Shown here one piece after another: positions 1 through 11,672 of a stretch of DNA of 64,000 bases. Made by a program: the position numbers and the translations under genes. Below the pieces are notes generated by a model. The model had not been told where the DNA came from and searched no databases. It worked only from the letters and a program-made list of their open reading frames with translations. Numbering within the stretch: position 1 is the first letter of the stretch; the number at the start of each line of letters is the position of its first letter. This DNA is from Arctopsyche grandis (Eukaryota > Arthropoda > Insecta > Trichoptera > Hydropsychidae), in the NCBI RefSeq assembly GCF_051622035.1, contig NC_135355.1:34019986-34083985 (forward strand), in the 5' to 3' direction.

Positions 1-186
1 AAAACTCTCAACAAAATGTACGAATATAAAAACGAAAAAAAAAACTTCTATATATACTGTTTGCTACCAATGTTTCCTCAAGGGAAATAAGACTCTTGAG
101 CATTTAGCGCCATCTATTGAAAATTTATTTAATTAATAAATGTTTCTATTGGTGTATAATATTTTTATATGTAGGTAGGTAGGTAT
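1..186. other. AT-rich leader, no gene seen
   Basis: AT-rich sequence with no coding signal. It most likely belongs to an intron or upstream part of the pickpocket gene whose 3' exons follow. It ends in a short GTAG repeat that was used as the target of the MITE at 187. Confidence 0.4.
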
Positions 187-347
187 CAGTGGCGTGCGGT
201 GAAATTCTCTCTCTTTTTGTCGTACAGCCTTACTTAATGTGCACGGGCAGGATACAGGAGGAACAGCTTGTTCCTCTTGTATTCCGCTCGCGCACATTAA
301 GTTAGGCTGTCCGACAAAAAGAGAGGGAATTTTACCGCACGCCGCTG
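187..347. mobile_element. hAT-type MITE, 161 bp, with 8-bp TSD
   Basis: Starts CAGTGGCGTGCGG and ends with its inverted complement CCGCACGCCGCTG. The two halves are nearly palindromic for about 55 bp per arm, including a CTCTCTTTTTGTCG stretch. It is flanked by the exact 8-bp duplication GTAGGTAT (179-186 and 348-355). CAGTG ends plus an 8-bp TSD are hallmarks of the hAT superfamily. It has no coding capacity, so it is a non-autonomous copy. A decayed relative lies at 53167-53326. Confidence 0.9.
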
Positions 348-679
348 GTAGGTATTTTTACCATTTTCTTTTCATATTATTAAACATATAAATATTAAAT
401 TAAATATTTGTAAAAAATTAGATCGTGTGCGGATCAAACACAGGATCGACACAGTTCTTTTAATTTTTTTATTTAATAACTTGACATGCCATAACCCATG
501 CGATGATATTTCATCGGGCACAACACTAGTTATAATAATTACAAGTGGAAATTGCTATACACATTTATATATATTGTATATATTACTATACACATTTATA
601 TACATTTATATATATTGCTATACACATTTATATTTATATACATATTATAGTATTTAACAAAGCGGTTGATTGTTTGCAG
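348..679. other. Intronic AT-rich stretch with short tandem repeat
   Basis: Probable intron upstream of the first visible pickpocket exon. At about 555-640 it holds imprecise tandem copies of TATACACATTTATATATATTG. The open frame at 427-657 only reads through this low-complexity sequence. No gene or RNA was recognised. Confidence 0.4.
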
Positions 680-3271
680 GGCGAAAAATGCTCCCACTTA
701 TCCAATGATTAATAATAAGAATAATAAACTTGGATTACTTTCGATGGAAGTGTTGATACCGGGAACGGTATATATGATCTCGGCTTTAATTATTTTTATA
801 GTAAGATTATATTGAATGCAATATGAACAAAATAATGGCCAATCTGTTTGTAGGTTTATACTATTGGGGAGGAAGAAGTTCCTACGTTGACATCACTACA
901 ATCAGATTATTTCCCAGTTGTAGAAAATATTCAGTATAGGTACTTTAATAAGCAAATTTCATTAAATAAATAATTTAATTAAAATCAACAAAAACCTTTT
1001 TCAAATGTAATATATAGGAGACACATTGCTATAAGAAATATAGAAAACGATCCTAACACTCGTGAAACTACACCGATACAGCGTAACTGCCGGTTTCAAG
1101 ATGAAAACAACCTGGAAGTATATCCGTACTACTCATACAGCGCTTGTACTGTGCAATGTCGAAAAGATCACCAAAAAAAGTTTTGCAACTGCACGGATCA
1201 CTTCATGCCGAACACAGGCACAATATTAATAAAAATAGTTCGTGCACAGATTCAAATGTACGATAATATTTTCACTAAACTGCATTATTTTAGAAGAACG
1301 TGACAAGTGTGGCTTAGTAGGACTCGTGTGCTTAAACCAGCACTATGCTCATCTTTCTGTGATGCGTCCAGAATGGGCAAGACGCAGCGGTCTCATTTGT
1401 CAGTGTCCTCCGTCGTGCACTGAAATTGACATCACCGTTATAAAAGACGACAAGAAATCGTAATTGTCCCGTATTTCTTCCAATAAACATAGTAAAATAT
1501 TATTTTATGAATTTCATCACAATTTTAGACGAAATGCCAAATCAAGTTTGGTAGAAATTGAAATGGAGTATTTACCGACGGAGCGATTTAAAAGAAATGT
1601 TGTGCGTAGCCGCCTTGATCTTGTTGGTGAGTATTAGAGTAGAGTACATAAAATATTTCAAAACGTCTTTTCTCTATAAACAAATCTACCACATGTTAGC
1701 ACAAAAGAAATTCAATATTACTCAGAATTACCAAAATATTAAATAACGCTTAAATGAGTCTATTCTTCCTGATAACTTCTTTTATCTAAATCCTCTCTAA
1801 AACACTGAAAATGTAACATTAATGTAATATATTCACATTAAATTCTGAGACATTTCTTCACTTCCATTTAAATCGGGATTCCTAACACATGGACTATTTA
1901 CAATACAATGATTACACTGAGCAACAAAAAATCACGTTTTTGAGTTACCAGAGTAGAGACTAACTAATCTCTACTAAAATTGACCCACTGAATTCGAATA
2001 TGATAATGATTTTTGTTGTTTGTGTCTCCTTTACGAGATATGAGGGTTTAAAAAAATGCGCAATTTTTACAGTTTTTTGGCTTTTGCGGTCTTTAATTCA
2101 AAATCTAGTATTGCTGTGCTCAAAGTGAGTAATGGAATCAATAGTCAGATATTTTTTCTATTGATTGTGATTTTTTATTGTTTTAAAATACTTATAATTA
2201 ATTTTCTAGCGAATTTTAAAAGTCAAAAAAATATTTTTTTTTTACGGATTTTTTCTATGTGCTATTTTGCATTTGTTTGGTCAGTTTTTTATTTCACCAC
2301 GTTTATATGGATTGGTTTTATATCTCCATATTTTTTATTTTTATCTAAATGTACTAACTCGAGCGGTAATTGCTAAGAAAGACTTTCGTTCAGTTTCCGT
2401 GAGCTCACACTAGAAGCGTGTAATCTCGTAAAGGAGACCCAAACAACAAAAATTATTAACATATTCGAATTCGGTGGGTCAAACTTAGTAAAGATTGGTT
2501 AGTCTCCGCTCTGGTATTTTTTTTTTTGTTGCTCAGTGTTATTATTCTATATATTGAATAAGAACATTAATAAACAGTATTGTACATAGTACTTGACAAG
2601 ACAACACATATGTGATATTGAGCAGATTTCCAGTAATAAATAATCGATTTCGAATTTTTGTTTTCATTGTAACTACATATGTACATAGTGTTGAAAATTT
2701 AAATTCATATACATAGATATGTATGTTACAAAGAGGATTAAAACTTCCGTAGCTTTCTTTAAAATATAAAATAGGCTTTTTGAGCTAAACTCAAATTGTT
2801 ATACTAATTTTTTGTCTAAATCAAAGTAAAGGAAATGCTAGACTTCAGTTTAAAGTTAGCTGAATCAAACATAATGAGTTGATTTTTTCCAATAACTGAT
2901 CACGGACCACTTGAAATGTTTCCACAATAGCCCAAGGCGTTTATAGCTAAGAACCTCCCCCCCCCCCCCCCGATTTAAATAGCTTATTTATAATTAAATT
3001 ATTACTATACTAAATAATAATTATATTTAATTTAGTTTCCACTGGTGGTACAACTGGACTTTTCGTCGGTGCAAGTTTATTAAGTTTCGTCGAACTAATC
3101 TATTATTTGGGATTTAGATACTATGGAACAGTTTATGCCGAAAAGAATAGAAAGAAACTTGAAATGAATAAAATCGAAAATAATACAAATGCACCAACTA
3201 TACAACATATAACAGTAGATATAAAACGCACTCGCAGTGAGTTACATAGTCAAAATGAATTTAAACACTAG
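680..3271 (+). CDS. ppk: Pickpocket-family DEG/ENaC sodium channel, 3' part (6 exons)
   Basis: Exons 680-800, 854-939, 1018-1217, 1294-1459, 1529-1626 and 3036-3271 join in phase to about 302 residues; the 5' end lies off the window. The product is an amiloride-sensitive-type trimeric cation channel subunit of the plasma membrane. Visible marks are the cysteine-rich extracellular domain (RNCRFQDE, CTVQCRK, FCNCTDHFMP, CGLVGLVCL, CQCPPSCTEI), the pre-TM2 motif LPTERFKRNVVRSRLDLV, and the signature STGGTTGLFVGASLLSFVEL leading into TM2 (IYYLGFRYYG), with a short cytoplasmic tail ending in TAG. The join 1217/1294 seems to use a GC donor (CAG|GCACAA), the only non-GT site in the gene. A CACTA-like MITE fills the last intron. 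Family assignment is firm; the particular ppk paralogue is not known. Confidence 0.93.
1915..2538. mobile_element. CACTA/Chapaev-like MITE, copy 1 (624 bp)
   Basis: Ends are CACTGAGCAACAAAAAA and its inverted complement TTTTTTTTGTTGCTCAGTG, flanked by TTA on both sides (1912-1914 and 2539-2541). The terminal inverted repeats run on imperfectly for well over 100 bp, with a shared GACCCACTGAATTCGAATA-like block in both arms. CACTG ends with a 3-bp duplication fit the CACTA-Mirage-Chapaev group, but the superfamily is an inference because no transposase is present. Relatives are at 18869-19660 and 49846-50462. It sits in the last pickpocket intron. The open frame at 2056-2376 is an accident of this element. 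Confidence 0.8.
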
Positions 3272-3744
3272 AAAAACTTCTTAAGTATTATTTATTCGTA
3301 AAGATTTAATCCGATTACAAATTTTTCAATTTTTAATATGATTTTTTTTCATACATATATACATATATAAAATTAAATACTTAAATGCATTATCAAATGT
3401 CAATATTTATATTATTTAAATTAATATGGCTTTTTGCTTTTAAAGTTAACTTATCAATCGATACATATAATAAGTTTCTAATAAATCAAAATATATTTCT
3501 CATTAGTACAAAATAAAAAGTAAATACGTCGCAACGCATTTAATCATTGCATATAATCACAATTTAAAATTAGATGTTAACTAACATTCGCTTTTTCATT
3601 ACATTTCTTTTCACTCCAATATCAAAAAAGAAAAAATACATATTAATATTATTAAAAATGTGTGACTAATTTCATTTCATCCTTTTTTTTATGCTATCTA
3701 TAATTCTTGTGTTAATTATATAATTATTTTTATTTAGAATTATG
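3272..3744. other. Convergent 3' intergenic spacer
   Basis: This 473-bp AT-rich gap separates the stop codons of pickpocket (+) and the arrestin-domain gene (-). It contains several AATAAA-like hexamers (for example near 3511) and poly-A/T tracts, so it probably holds both 3' UTRs. No other feature was seen. Confidence 0.5.
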
Positions 3745-6700
3745 TCAGTGTACAACTTGGTCATGCAACCAAGGTCTAAATATTGGTAATGTGCTTGGAT
3801 AATGAGTTTCGGGCTTCAACGTATCATCACCATCCCTGAGCGGATACGTCGCTAACATGATGGGCAATTGCAATTTAACTTCTTTCTCCAAACTTTTCGG
3901 CTCAATTATAAACTGTAAAAAAATTATAAATTCGTGTAATTATATTATCAAGGTCAATAACATACTTCCTGACATCAATTGCATTAACGGTACTTACATA
4001 AACATCGTATTGGATTTTAATGAGATGACATCCTCTCAAGTTGGTCGGAGGCAATGGTGGCACGTACAATAACTCGTTAATCCATTTGTCTTCTTCTCCA
4101 GGACGAATTTTACCCCTAGATAAGCCAGCTAATTCTCTCCTCTCCGTTTGAATTACCTTACCGCGTGCCATGTACTGAATCGTCTGTAATGAAAATGTTA
4201 AATTATGTATAACCACTCCCAATAGTATTAAGTATTATACAGTGGCGTAGCTACCGCGCCCGCAGACCCCGCAATGCGGGGGGGGCGCCACAAAGCGGCA
4301 CGCCTTTTTCATTGATTTTTTAATTTGTTCTGTAATTTTTTTGTAATATATTTTTTTAAAACCTGTCTTATATTTCAATCTATTTGCATCTCGTTTTATT
4401 GTATGTCAAAATATAATAATGTACATACATTATTATATTTTTAAATCATCCTCATTGTGTTTAATATTTGTTTATTTGTTTAATACACAAGTATACCACA
4501 GTGTCTTCACAGGTCACTCCAATATGACACTGTGGCCAGAAAATGTAATTGATCTATGCCAATAGGGCTGGAAGACTGCCTTCTTTTTCCATCTTTTGAA
4601 CGTCAGTGCCATTTTTCAACCTATTTGCTGAGAATTCTCTCTTATTCTTGTATATATTTTTTCAATGTGTTAAAACAGTAAAACAAAATTATATGAGGTG
4701 GAAAAACTAATAAAATTTACAAATTTATAAATTTTTCGCTATCAACATTAACAGGTGGGAAGTTTTTAAGAAAGATTCACCATCAGTTACTTTATGTTTA
4801 AACAGATTGTGCACTGCTTGTTGGTCGTCCAGATAAGACTATTAATGCACTTCGATATATACATAAAAAAAACGTATGAATTATTAATTTGGAAAGTTAT
4901 TTTGCTGTAAGGAAATAATATGAATATATGGGGGGGGGACGCCTTAAAATATTTTGCGGGGGGGCACCTGGAATTCACGCTACGCCACTGGTATTATTTC
5001 ATGAAACGTTTAACAACCTCAGTTAAAGCAGCTCGGGTACTTTTCACAGTAGTTCGACTTGTATTTATGACTGTTGCTGTAATAGCTATGCTCTCCCCTG
5101 GCACATACCCTCCTCTATCCAAAGCGACTCTGCATATTAGAGGTCCAGCTCCAACACAATTCATACCTAAGCGATGTTCGACTTCACATCGGAAAGCTTG
5201 CTAAAATTATATATTGTGACAGTCAGTTTGATGAAATTAAATATAATCAATTGTACAATGTTTAAACGATTTTTTTTCAACCGATAATATGGGAGGTTCG
5301 AGATTTAAATCTATTGGATTCATGACAATAAAAACTTGTTGGTTTTTATGCGTCAAGCCATTCGGTTCCCTCAAAGCAGCTTTGCAAAAATATTGTACCC
5401 AACCATGCTTTCCCAAAAACGTGGATGGTAAACCAGGCGGTAGGCCCAATTTAAATGGAAAGCTGTGTATTCCTGGAGATAGCACTGACGCTCCTTGTCC
5501 TAAAAAAGTTTACAAGAATATTTGAAGCAAATGTATTTTTTTATATTTTATTTAATATTGAATCATTCATACCTGGCTCTCCAAGTAATCTCATACGGAA
5601 GTCGATATAGTTTTCTTTATCATATATTCGTTCTGCTCTTGCTGTTCTTACACGAACTACGCCTTCACCGACGACATGGAAATGAAGTCCTGAAAACAGA
5701 CATTCCTTCTCATTTCGTTGAAATGCTTGATATGTTTCATTTTCATAATTTTTTAATTAAAACTTTGTATGTCACTTAATAATCCAATGTTTTATATCAT
5801 TCTAATAGATAAATATAACCATTAATTCCATATAAAATAAATATATGTATTTGTTTGGAATTATATAACGCATATAACCTTTAGAGTAATTTATTCAGTT
5901 TACATTGTTTGGATGAGGCCACTCGTTCTCATTAAAATGCAACATAATAACCATCATATAATAAATAATCAACCAACACAATCGTACACTGAACACACCT
6001 ACTTTCTCATATTTTGTATTTAATAGTGGAATTCAGCAACGTAATAGTAAAAAGTAAAAGCGACTGCATTTTATATTGATTTTCTTATTAAGAAAAAATA
6101 TATGCTATTAGCATTATCGTAGACAGAAAGCGAAAATAGTAAATACACTATGATTTAACATATGAATATCATATCAACATAAATAGACATGTATACAACG
6201 AAATTACATGAGAGTATGGTAAAATAAATCCACCGTGATGGTTCAATTTTAAAAGCTGAAAACTTCACTATATTGTCATAGAGACTGCCAAGATTTATGT
6301 GATAAATATAATTTATCTTCTGTTGAAATTTGCTTTGTTCATCCAACAAATTTTGGACCAATGTCCTTTGTTACTTTTTTACTTTACTCGAAAAATACTA
6401 AAATAAATTATCGAAAAATACTAAAATAATATTCTTTGCCTTTTGACATCTTCCCACATGACCACAGCTAACAATAAAAATGTTTGTTGAATTAAAAAAA
6501 TGTATTTAAAAAAAAAACGGAAATTTTGCAGTTGTTGATCAATATAAACAATATTAATATTGCCCATTGAATTACGCTAAAATATAAGAACCCTGTGACA
6601 TCACTAATAAATATAATTTTTCCTTGTCAATCAGAATTAAATGTATTGTTCTACATATAACTATACTGTTGCTAACGTTTTTGTTATTTTTACATATGAT

Positions 6701-7283
6701 TCATTTTTTATTTTACAAATACGGCAAAGAAATTATCTTCTTATATAGATGTATTATTTGAGACCAATTTTAATATCAACATTTCCACAAATGTGGGTTT
6801 CACACTTAGCCGCTCGTTGCAGTCACTGAACAATTTTCATTTCACCACAGTTTTTCAATCACCATGTGACACTGTATTTCTCCTCAAAATGGTGTTAAAT
6901 GAAACTAAGTAAAAATAAAAACAACACATCAATTGAGAACTTCACTCAACGAAGATGCTCAAAGCAAACTATTACAACACACATTCGACGGATTGCTTAA
7001 TTGACATACGATAATCATTGCGAACACATGTGCAAATCGCATTGACTGGCACCGAACCGGTTAACGAATGAGATCACGTCCTCGCACGCGCACATATTAT
7101 AAACGAACGCTCAACAGAGTTCCATCGTACTCGTACTCGTATATGCAAATCGGCGTACGAACCAAGTGCAGGTGTGTCGTCTTGGAGCTCGACCAGCACC
7201 TTCCCAGACAGGAACTGTCCCGGGAAATACAGCAATGAGGTGTTGTCGAAAAGGATCAGGAACTTGAGCAGCTTCCGAGGCAT
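3745..7283 (-). CDS. Arrestin-domain-containing protein (alpha-arrestin), 6 exons, about 330 aa
   Basis: Exons on the minus strand are 7283-7163, 5689-5573, 5499-5282, 5200-5018, 4183-3998 and 3912-3745. All joins keep phase (993 nt with stop). The N-terminal arrestin fold starts MPRKLLKFLILFDN and contains FPGQFLSGKVLVEL, then LHFHVVGEGVVRVRTAR, then the core FPFKLGLPPGLPSTFLGKHG and VMNPIDLNLEPPIL. The C-terminal fold has FRCEVEHRLGMNCVGAG, LDRGGYVPGESIAITATV and TIQYMARGKVIQTERRELA, ending in PTNLRGCHLIKIQYDVY and IIEPKSLEKEVKLQLPIML. Alpha-arrestins are cytoplasmic adaptors that link membrane cargo to ubiquitin ligases and endocytosis. Here the tail is short (ends DQVVH) and shows no PPxY motif, so NEDD4-type binding is not evident. 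Intron 1 is about 1.5 kb of plain AT-rich sequence; intron 4 carries a hAT element. Confidence 0.93.
4240..4990. mobile_element. Non-autonomous hAT element (751 bp) in an arrestin-gene intron
   Basis: Terminal repeats CAGTGGCGTAGC and GCTACGCCACTG are flanked by the 8-bp duplication GTATTATA / GTATTATT (4232-4239, 4991-4998; one mismatch). Both ends carry G-runs (GGGGGGGCGCC near the left, GGGGGGGACGCC and GCGGGGGGGCACC near the right). The interior has no intact transposase. Its right end lies 27 bp from the splice donor of exon 4 of the host gene. Confidence 0.9.
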
Positions 7284-8434
7284 TTCGAGGTCGTTTGAGG
7301 TCTGTCAAAGGTAGAACAGAGCGGTTACGAGCAGTCTGTGAGTCTGTGACTGTTGCCCAATAGTTTCATGTTGCTCAATAGTGCGACCGGCTGGTTGGAC
7401 AAGTAGTCAGCGGCTACGAGTAGTCAGAAACGGGGAAATGGGGCGTGATGATGTCGGTGACGGATGACGACCAGCTGGTGGATGCCTCATCGAGGTTCTG
7501 TCGATTTAGCCGAAGCCGAAGCCAAAGCCAAAGCCAAAGCATTGAGGAAAGAGCTAAAGAAGGCCGTGGGAGTGCGGGAGGAGGGCCGCCCACCTCTCAT
7601 TCATATTACATACACGCGCTTTCTTTCAGAAGTCTATGCACAATACCAATTTTTTTTTATATACATAATATATATAAAAACGGGCGCAATGTATGTGGGC
7701 ATGTTTGTGGCGGACGCGTAGACAAGTAAAGAAATCAAAATAAAAAACAAATTTTAGAATACCAAGCGTATACGTTATGTATAGAGATGTGGCGTGTCGA
7801 GAAGACGCGGGGAAGTGGGGAGTGTGTAGCGTCTGAGATGTGCTCCTGATATTGAGCACTCGCGTTGAAATGAGTGACGTCAGCGTCAGATACGCTGCGT
7901 GGGAGTGTACACACATCCACGAAGACACACACATTCATTCATCATTTCGACGCAAGCGAACGTACACGCGTTTAATTGGCGCTCAACTTTTTACGATAAA
8001 TACGCGCGCGCGCCTATAAATTACCCTACACTATATTTATATATAACAAAACTTTTTTTTTAATTCTTATTTTTTTTTCAATTTTAATTTTTGTTTTTAA
8101 TTCGTGTGTCAATTCCTTTCCTAAGCCACCCGTTGAAATCAACGGGCACAACACTGGTTCTTGATTGATGGAGTTTTTGGGTGTCAGATATTCCGTGATC
8201 GAGATTTTAGTGACGTGCGCGAGATCGCGCGAGATCCTAAACAACACCGTCGTTTCAATCTAATGACGCCACAGCCATTGAACCTTTTCGATGGTTTTGG
8301 AAAAGGTTCAATGGTTAATTTTATATGTAGATTTTTTTCTACGTAAAATAAATCGTGTGGTCTCGTATCGAATCATACTTGCATGCCTAATAGGTACTAC
8401 ATTTAAAAAAAAAATGCGCTATTTTATATTATAT
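7284..8434. promoter_or_regulatory. Upstream region of the arrestin-domain gene; no other gene supported
   Basis: From about 7050 to 8000 the base composition becomes much more GC- and CpG-rich than the surroundings, as expected around a promoter and 5' UTR of the minus-strand gene starting at 7283. A degenerate hexamer run CCGAAGCCGAAGCCAAAGCC lies at about 7513-7545. Open frames at 7445-7729 on this strand have no recognisable domain and shift between frames through the hexamer run, so I do not call a gene. A poly-T/A stretch follows at 8040-8100. Confidence 0.4.
8155..8240. repeat. Half copy of the 11.7-kb foldback element
   Basis: The stretch TTGATTGATGGAGTTTTTGG through GATCGAGATTTTAGTGACGT and GCGCGAGATCGCG repeats one arm of the inverted-repeat element at 11673-11880 with few differences. 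The second arm is missing here. Confidence 0.7.
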
Positions 8435-9244
8435 TGTTACGTACACCGCCGAGTAAGTGCTATCAGATTAGGCCGAGTAGCATCCCAGAGACTGTGTGAT
8501 CATTATAATTGGTTTCGGGGATTATATCCAGGCTTAAATAAAAGTCGGCTAACAATGAGATACCCCCGAATGCACTTAGCGTGGGTAGCGGTAACTCGGT
8601 CGCATTCCGGTAGAGTTTTCAGAACCCACAGCGATAGCGTGGGACTGACTTCCGTGGCACATCTAGTACGTGACCATAACGGGTTTGGTGCAAACGATCG
8701 AAAAGCGCCAGACAGATTAACTGGATGGCTGCTTTAAACGCAATTCTCGACTTCACGAATGAAAAATTGCACATCAGATGACGAGTAACCTTTCGATGTG
8801 CTCAGATGCAATTATTAAAATGGTAATTATTAAAATTGAGTTGGATCTTTCTGGCAAGTTTTAATAATTTAATAAGGAAAAATTCGGAACTAAAGTATCA
8901 GAAGCACATAACGTATACAGGGTAGGTATGTCGGGACTTCGGGTAGATTTCGCTTAGTGTAAGTGCGAGCAGTGCGCACGCATAAGGTACACGTGTCGTT
9001 ATCTGTGGTTCAGTCTGTCTGGCGCTTTTCGATCGTTTTCACCGCATCGGACCATAACGATAGGTAAACAAACCAGACGTCGAAGATGTCCTGAGAGACC
9101 TTTTCCTTAATAAGGAGGAACTTATGCGATATCAAGACATTCTGGACGGAACACTGCTAGTGTGTGTATCTCCTTAATCACCAATAAATGCTGTGAAACG
9201 ACTTTGACCTTTTACTTGGATCCTCCACCCACCCCTACGCAACA
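8435..9244 (+). mobile_element. Solo LTR of a Gypsy-like retroelement, interrupted by a MITE
   Basis: Begins TGTTACGTACACCGCC and ends CACCCCTACGCAACA, with the 4-bp duplication ATAT on both sides (8431-8434, 9245-9248). A polyadenylation-type AATAAA lies near the 3' end. It matches the solo LTR at 51122-51467 at both termini and shares its 3' end with LTR sequence ending at 48452. No internal genes remain. Length is inflated by the insert at 8682-9049; without it the LTR is about 430 bp. Gypsy assignment rests on LTR form and the 4-bp ATAT duplication and is an inference. Confidence 0.85.
8682..9049. mobile_element. Mutator-like MITE (about 368 bp) inside the solo LTR
   Basis: Inverted repeats run GGTG(C/A)AAACGATCGAAAAG then CGCCAGACAGA at the left (8687 onward) and in complement at the right (to about 9043), about 29 bp with one mismatch. 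The bases GACCATAACG occur directly outside both ends (8672-8681 and 9050-9059), giving a target duplication of about 10 bp. Long inverted repeats with a 9-10-bp duplication are typical of Mutator-like elements. No coding content. Outside it, LTR sequence resumes and aligns with the 51-kb copy. Confidence 0.75.
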
Positions 9245-9315
9245 ATATTATAAAATGCGTTATTTTATATTTTATTATTCTACCAGCGGAAACCTATAAT
9301 TGATATTTTGAATTA

Positions 9316-9590
9316 GGTCATCGACTTTAGATAGTCTAATTAATATTATGTATTAGATGTATTATGAGCATTTATAAGGATTGTAAATAGGTTTTTGAGC
9401 TTTTTTTCCTATTATGCTGTAGATTAACATTCGAATAATATAATAGTATAATACTATGATTACTAAAAAAATTAAATTAAATTGTAAAATAGAAAATGAT
9501 CAGTAGATCAGTAGCTATTAAAATAGATATAAGATGTATTGTGAACATAATTTCGTAATAATAAAAAGCATTTAAAAATCAAAAATATTT
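9316..9590. repeat. Dispersed repeat R, copy 1
   Basis: A roughly 275-bp unit that recurs in complement at 35851-36082 plus 37041-37077, and partly at 20820-21000. Shared blocks include AGATCAGTAGCTATTAAAAT and AATAATAAAAAGCATTTAAA. No coding capacity, terminal repeats or RNA promoter boxes were seen, so the class is unknown. Confidence 0.75.
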
Positions 9591-11340
9591 TGAAATGTAA
9601 TATATTATTCGTCTGTTTTGATTTAAGACTGTTGGTTTTCCTTTTATAATAAAATAAATAAATAATAAAAATATCAAATCTGAAAATGAATAAAAATCAA
9701 ATTGTCCAAGTCACTGACTTCTCATAAAACCAGACTGTATTGGTGGCCACGGTAGGTATGCCATCTTACATCACCTGTACACTTTTGTTTTCTTTTGCTG
9801 CCAATTCGAGGCGTTGTTCATCTTATTATGAAAAAAAGAGCAAAACAAACAAAAGCAACAACTTTCCATTGAACATCTTCACTATTATTTAATAAGCCTT
9901 TGTGTTCGGTGCGTGTGCGCGAGAATAGCGTATTTGACTATTTACAAGAAAATATGAAGGATATTATGTGGGTGATCAGGGTCGCTACCCAATACCAAAT
10001 AAGGAATTCCTTAGTATGCTGTTTCTCAATTTAGATAACGCATTTTGAATTGGCACGAGCTATATTGTGACAAAAGGCGTCTTTGGAATGTAATACACAA
10101 TAGCCATTATAATATTATATAACAATATTTATAACAAAGAAAAAACGTGTAAACAAATTGTTAATAAAATAAATTATATCAAAAACTGTCTATCAACAGT
10201 TATTTCACTATATTTTGAATATAAAATATTTTAATGTGTAATAGACTAATACCTAGATTGTTAATTAATTAATTAATGAAATAAACATGTATAACAGAAA
10301 TCATATCAATCGGATGATTTATAATAGTTGGGTAGACAAATTTTAAAGTAAATAACACTAACGGTAACCTTGTGTCCCTACAATGGTGATTTTGTTTACT
10401 AATACTCAATGACCAATAAATTTTACTTTTAGCTTTAAAATTCAACTAACTTTTGTCTCTCTCTTATAATACAGCAACCAACATATTTTTATAAGATGGG
10501 GCTTATGCTGGCAGAAAGAAACCTTTTCACAAGGAAAAGAAAGAAGAAACTAGATAAAGGCAGGAAAAACTGTCGATCCTAGTAAACACAACTAACAAAT
10601 CGTGTAAATATACATATAACAGATTCCTCGTTATTTTATAGAACCCTAAACCTTGCATTAAAACATCGATTGGTTATTTAATGGTATTTCATTATGTATG
10701 TAAATTAAGTTTATTATTATATATTTATACGTATGTAATACAGTTATACAACTTCGTAATATTAACTATGTAGAATCCTTTTCCTGACTTCACTGTTGTA
10801 CTTCTCGTGCTTCGAGATTATCAATTCCTTCATTTAGTCTTTCCAACAAATAAGTGATACATTGCCCACAATGATTACTTTTTAATTAACATCACCTATG
10901 TTAACAAGTTTCTTTTATGTTTCACTTCGCAAACGATTGTTTATTACATAAATCAAAAGTGTTGGCTTATGTCGCATTAAAGGACCAATAGATAGGGAAA
11001 AAACAAAAACACAGTAAAAGAAAAGCTGAAGTAGATTAAAAGAAAATCCAGAGGTTGATATTTTTCAGTAGTAATAAGAGATACTACTATAGACAAATAA
11101 AAATTACATTGATAAAAACTTCAGAAGCTTAAAGTTCAAAAATAAAAGCCCTGTGAAATTATTGAAAACCTTTTATGCCCTCTTAGGTTCTTCTTTATTC
11201 AATATCTATGTATGCAGATGGCACTAAATAGTTGAAATGGTGGTGTATCTATAGGGGGAAAGAAACTGCCCAATCAATGTTTCAATTTTGAAAAAATTGC
11301 ATATTAAATATCGTCTCTCAAAAATATTTTTACGATGAAT
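9591..11340. other. Intergenic AT-rich stretch without recognisable gene
   Basis: About 1.75 kb with many stop codons in all frames, poly-A/T tracts and a TTAATTAATTAATTAAT run near 10261. No gene, RNA or bounded element was recognised. Confidence 0.4.
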
Positions 11341-11625
11341 TATCCAGTTTTTTTGTACACGTGGCTAGAAGAGACGACAGCAGCCTGGAAAAGCTTGTTG
11401 TGGTTGGTGTCGTAGGGGGAAAAGAGGACGAGGAAGATGTCTTATACGGTGGACTGATCAAATAAGATCGGCTCTTGGCTGTTCTGTCATCGACGCACTA
11501 CGAAATTCTGTTTCCAGATAAGATTGGAGAAGAGACGTTAACCACACCCCAGCTTATGGAGGTCACGATCGTTAGTATTGAAGGAACGACTATGAAGAAG
11601 CTTCTTCTATTCGCTGCTAACTGAT
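11341..11625 (+). mobile_element. RTE-like LINE, 3' terminal fragment
   Basis: The + strand encodes pieces of the carboxy-terminal tail seen in the larger copy at 25.6-26.3 kb: a GKRGRGR-like basic stretch, then RWTDQIRSALG, then a WRRDVNH block before the terminal GTTAGTATTGAAGGAACGAC. The 5' part is missing, as usual for LINE copies. Confidence 0.65.
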
Positions 11626-11672
11626 GGCACTGTATTGGTGTATAAGCGGCCACTAGTCAACAACTAAATATG

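Noticed and set aside
2056-2376. 106-residue hydrophobic frame in a pickpocket intron
   Set aside because: It lies wholly inside a MITE, and the matching copies at 19 and 50 kb do not keep the frame.
7445-7729. Two overlapping + strand frames with SRSQSQSQS-like repeats
   Set aside because: They arise from a hexanucleotide repeat read in different frames; no conserved domain.
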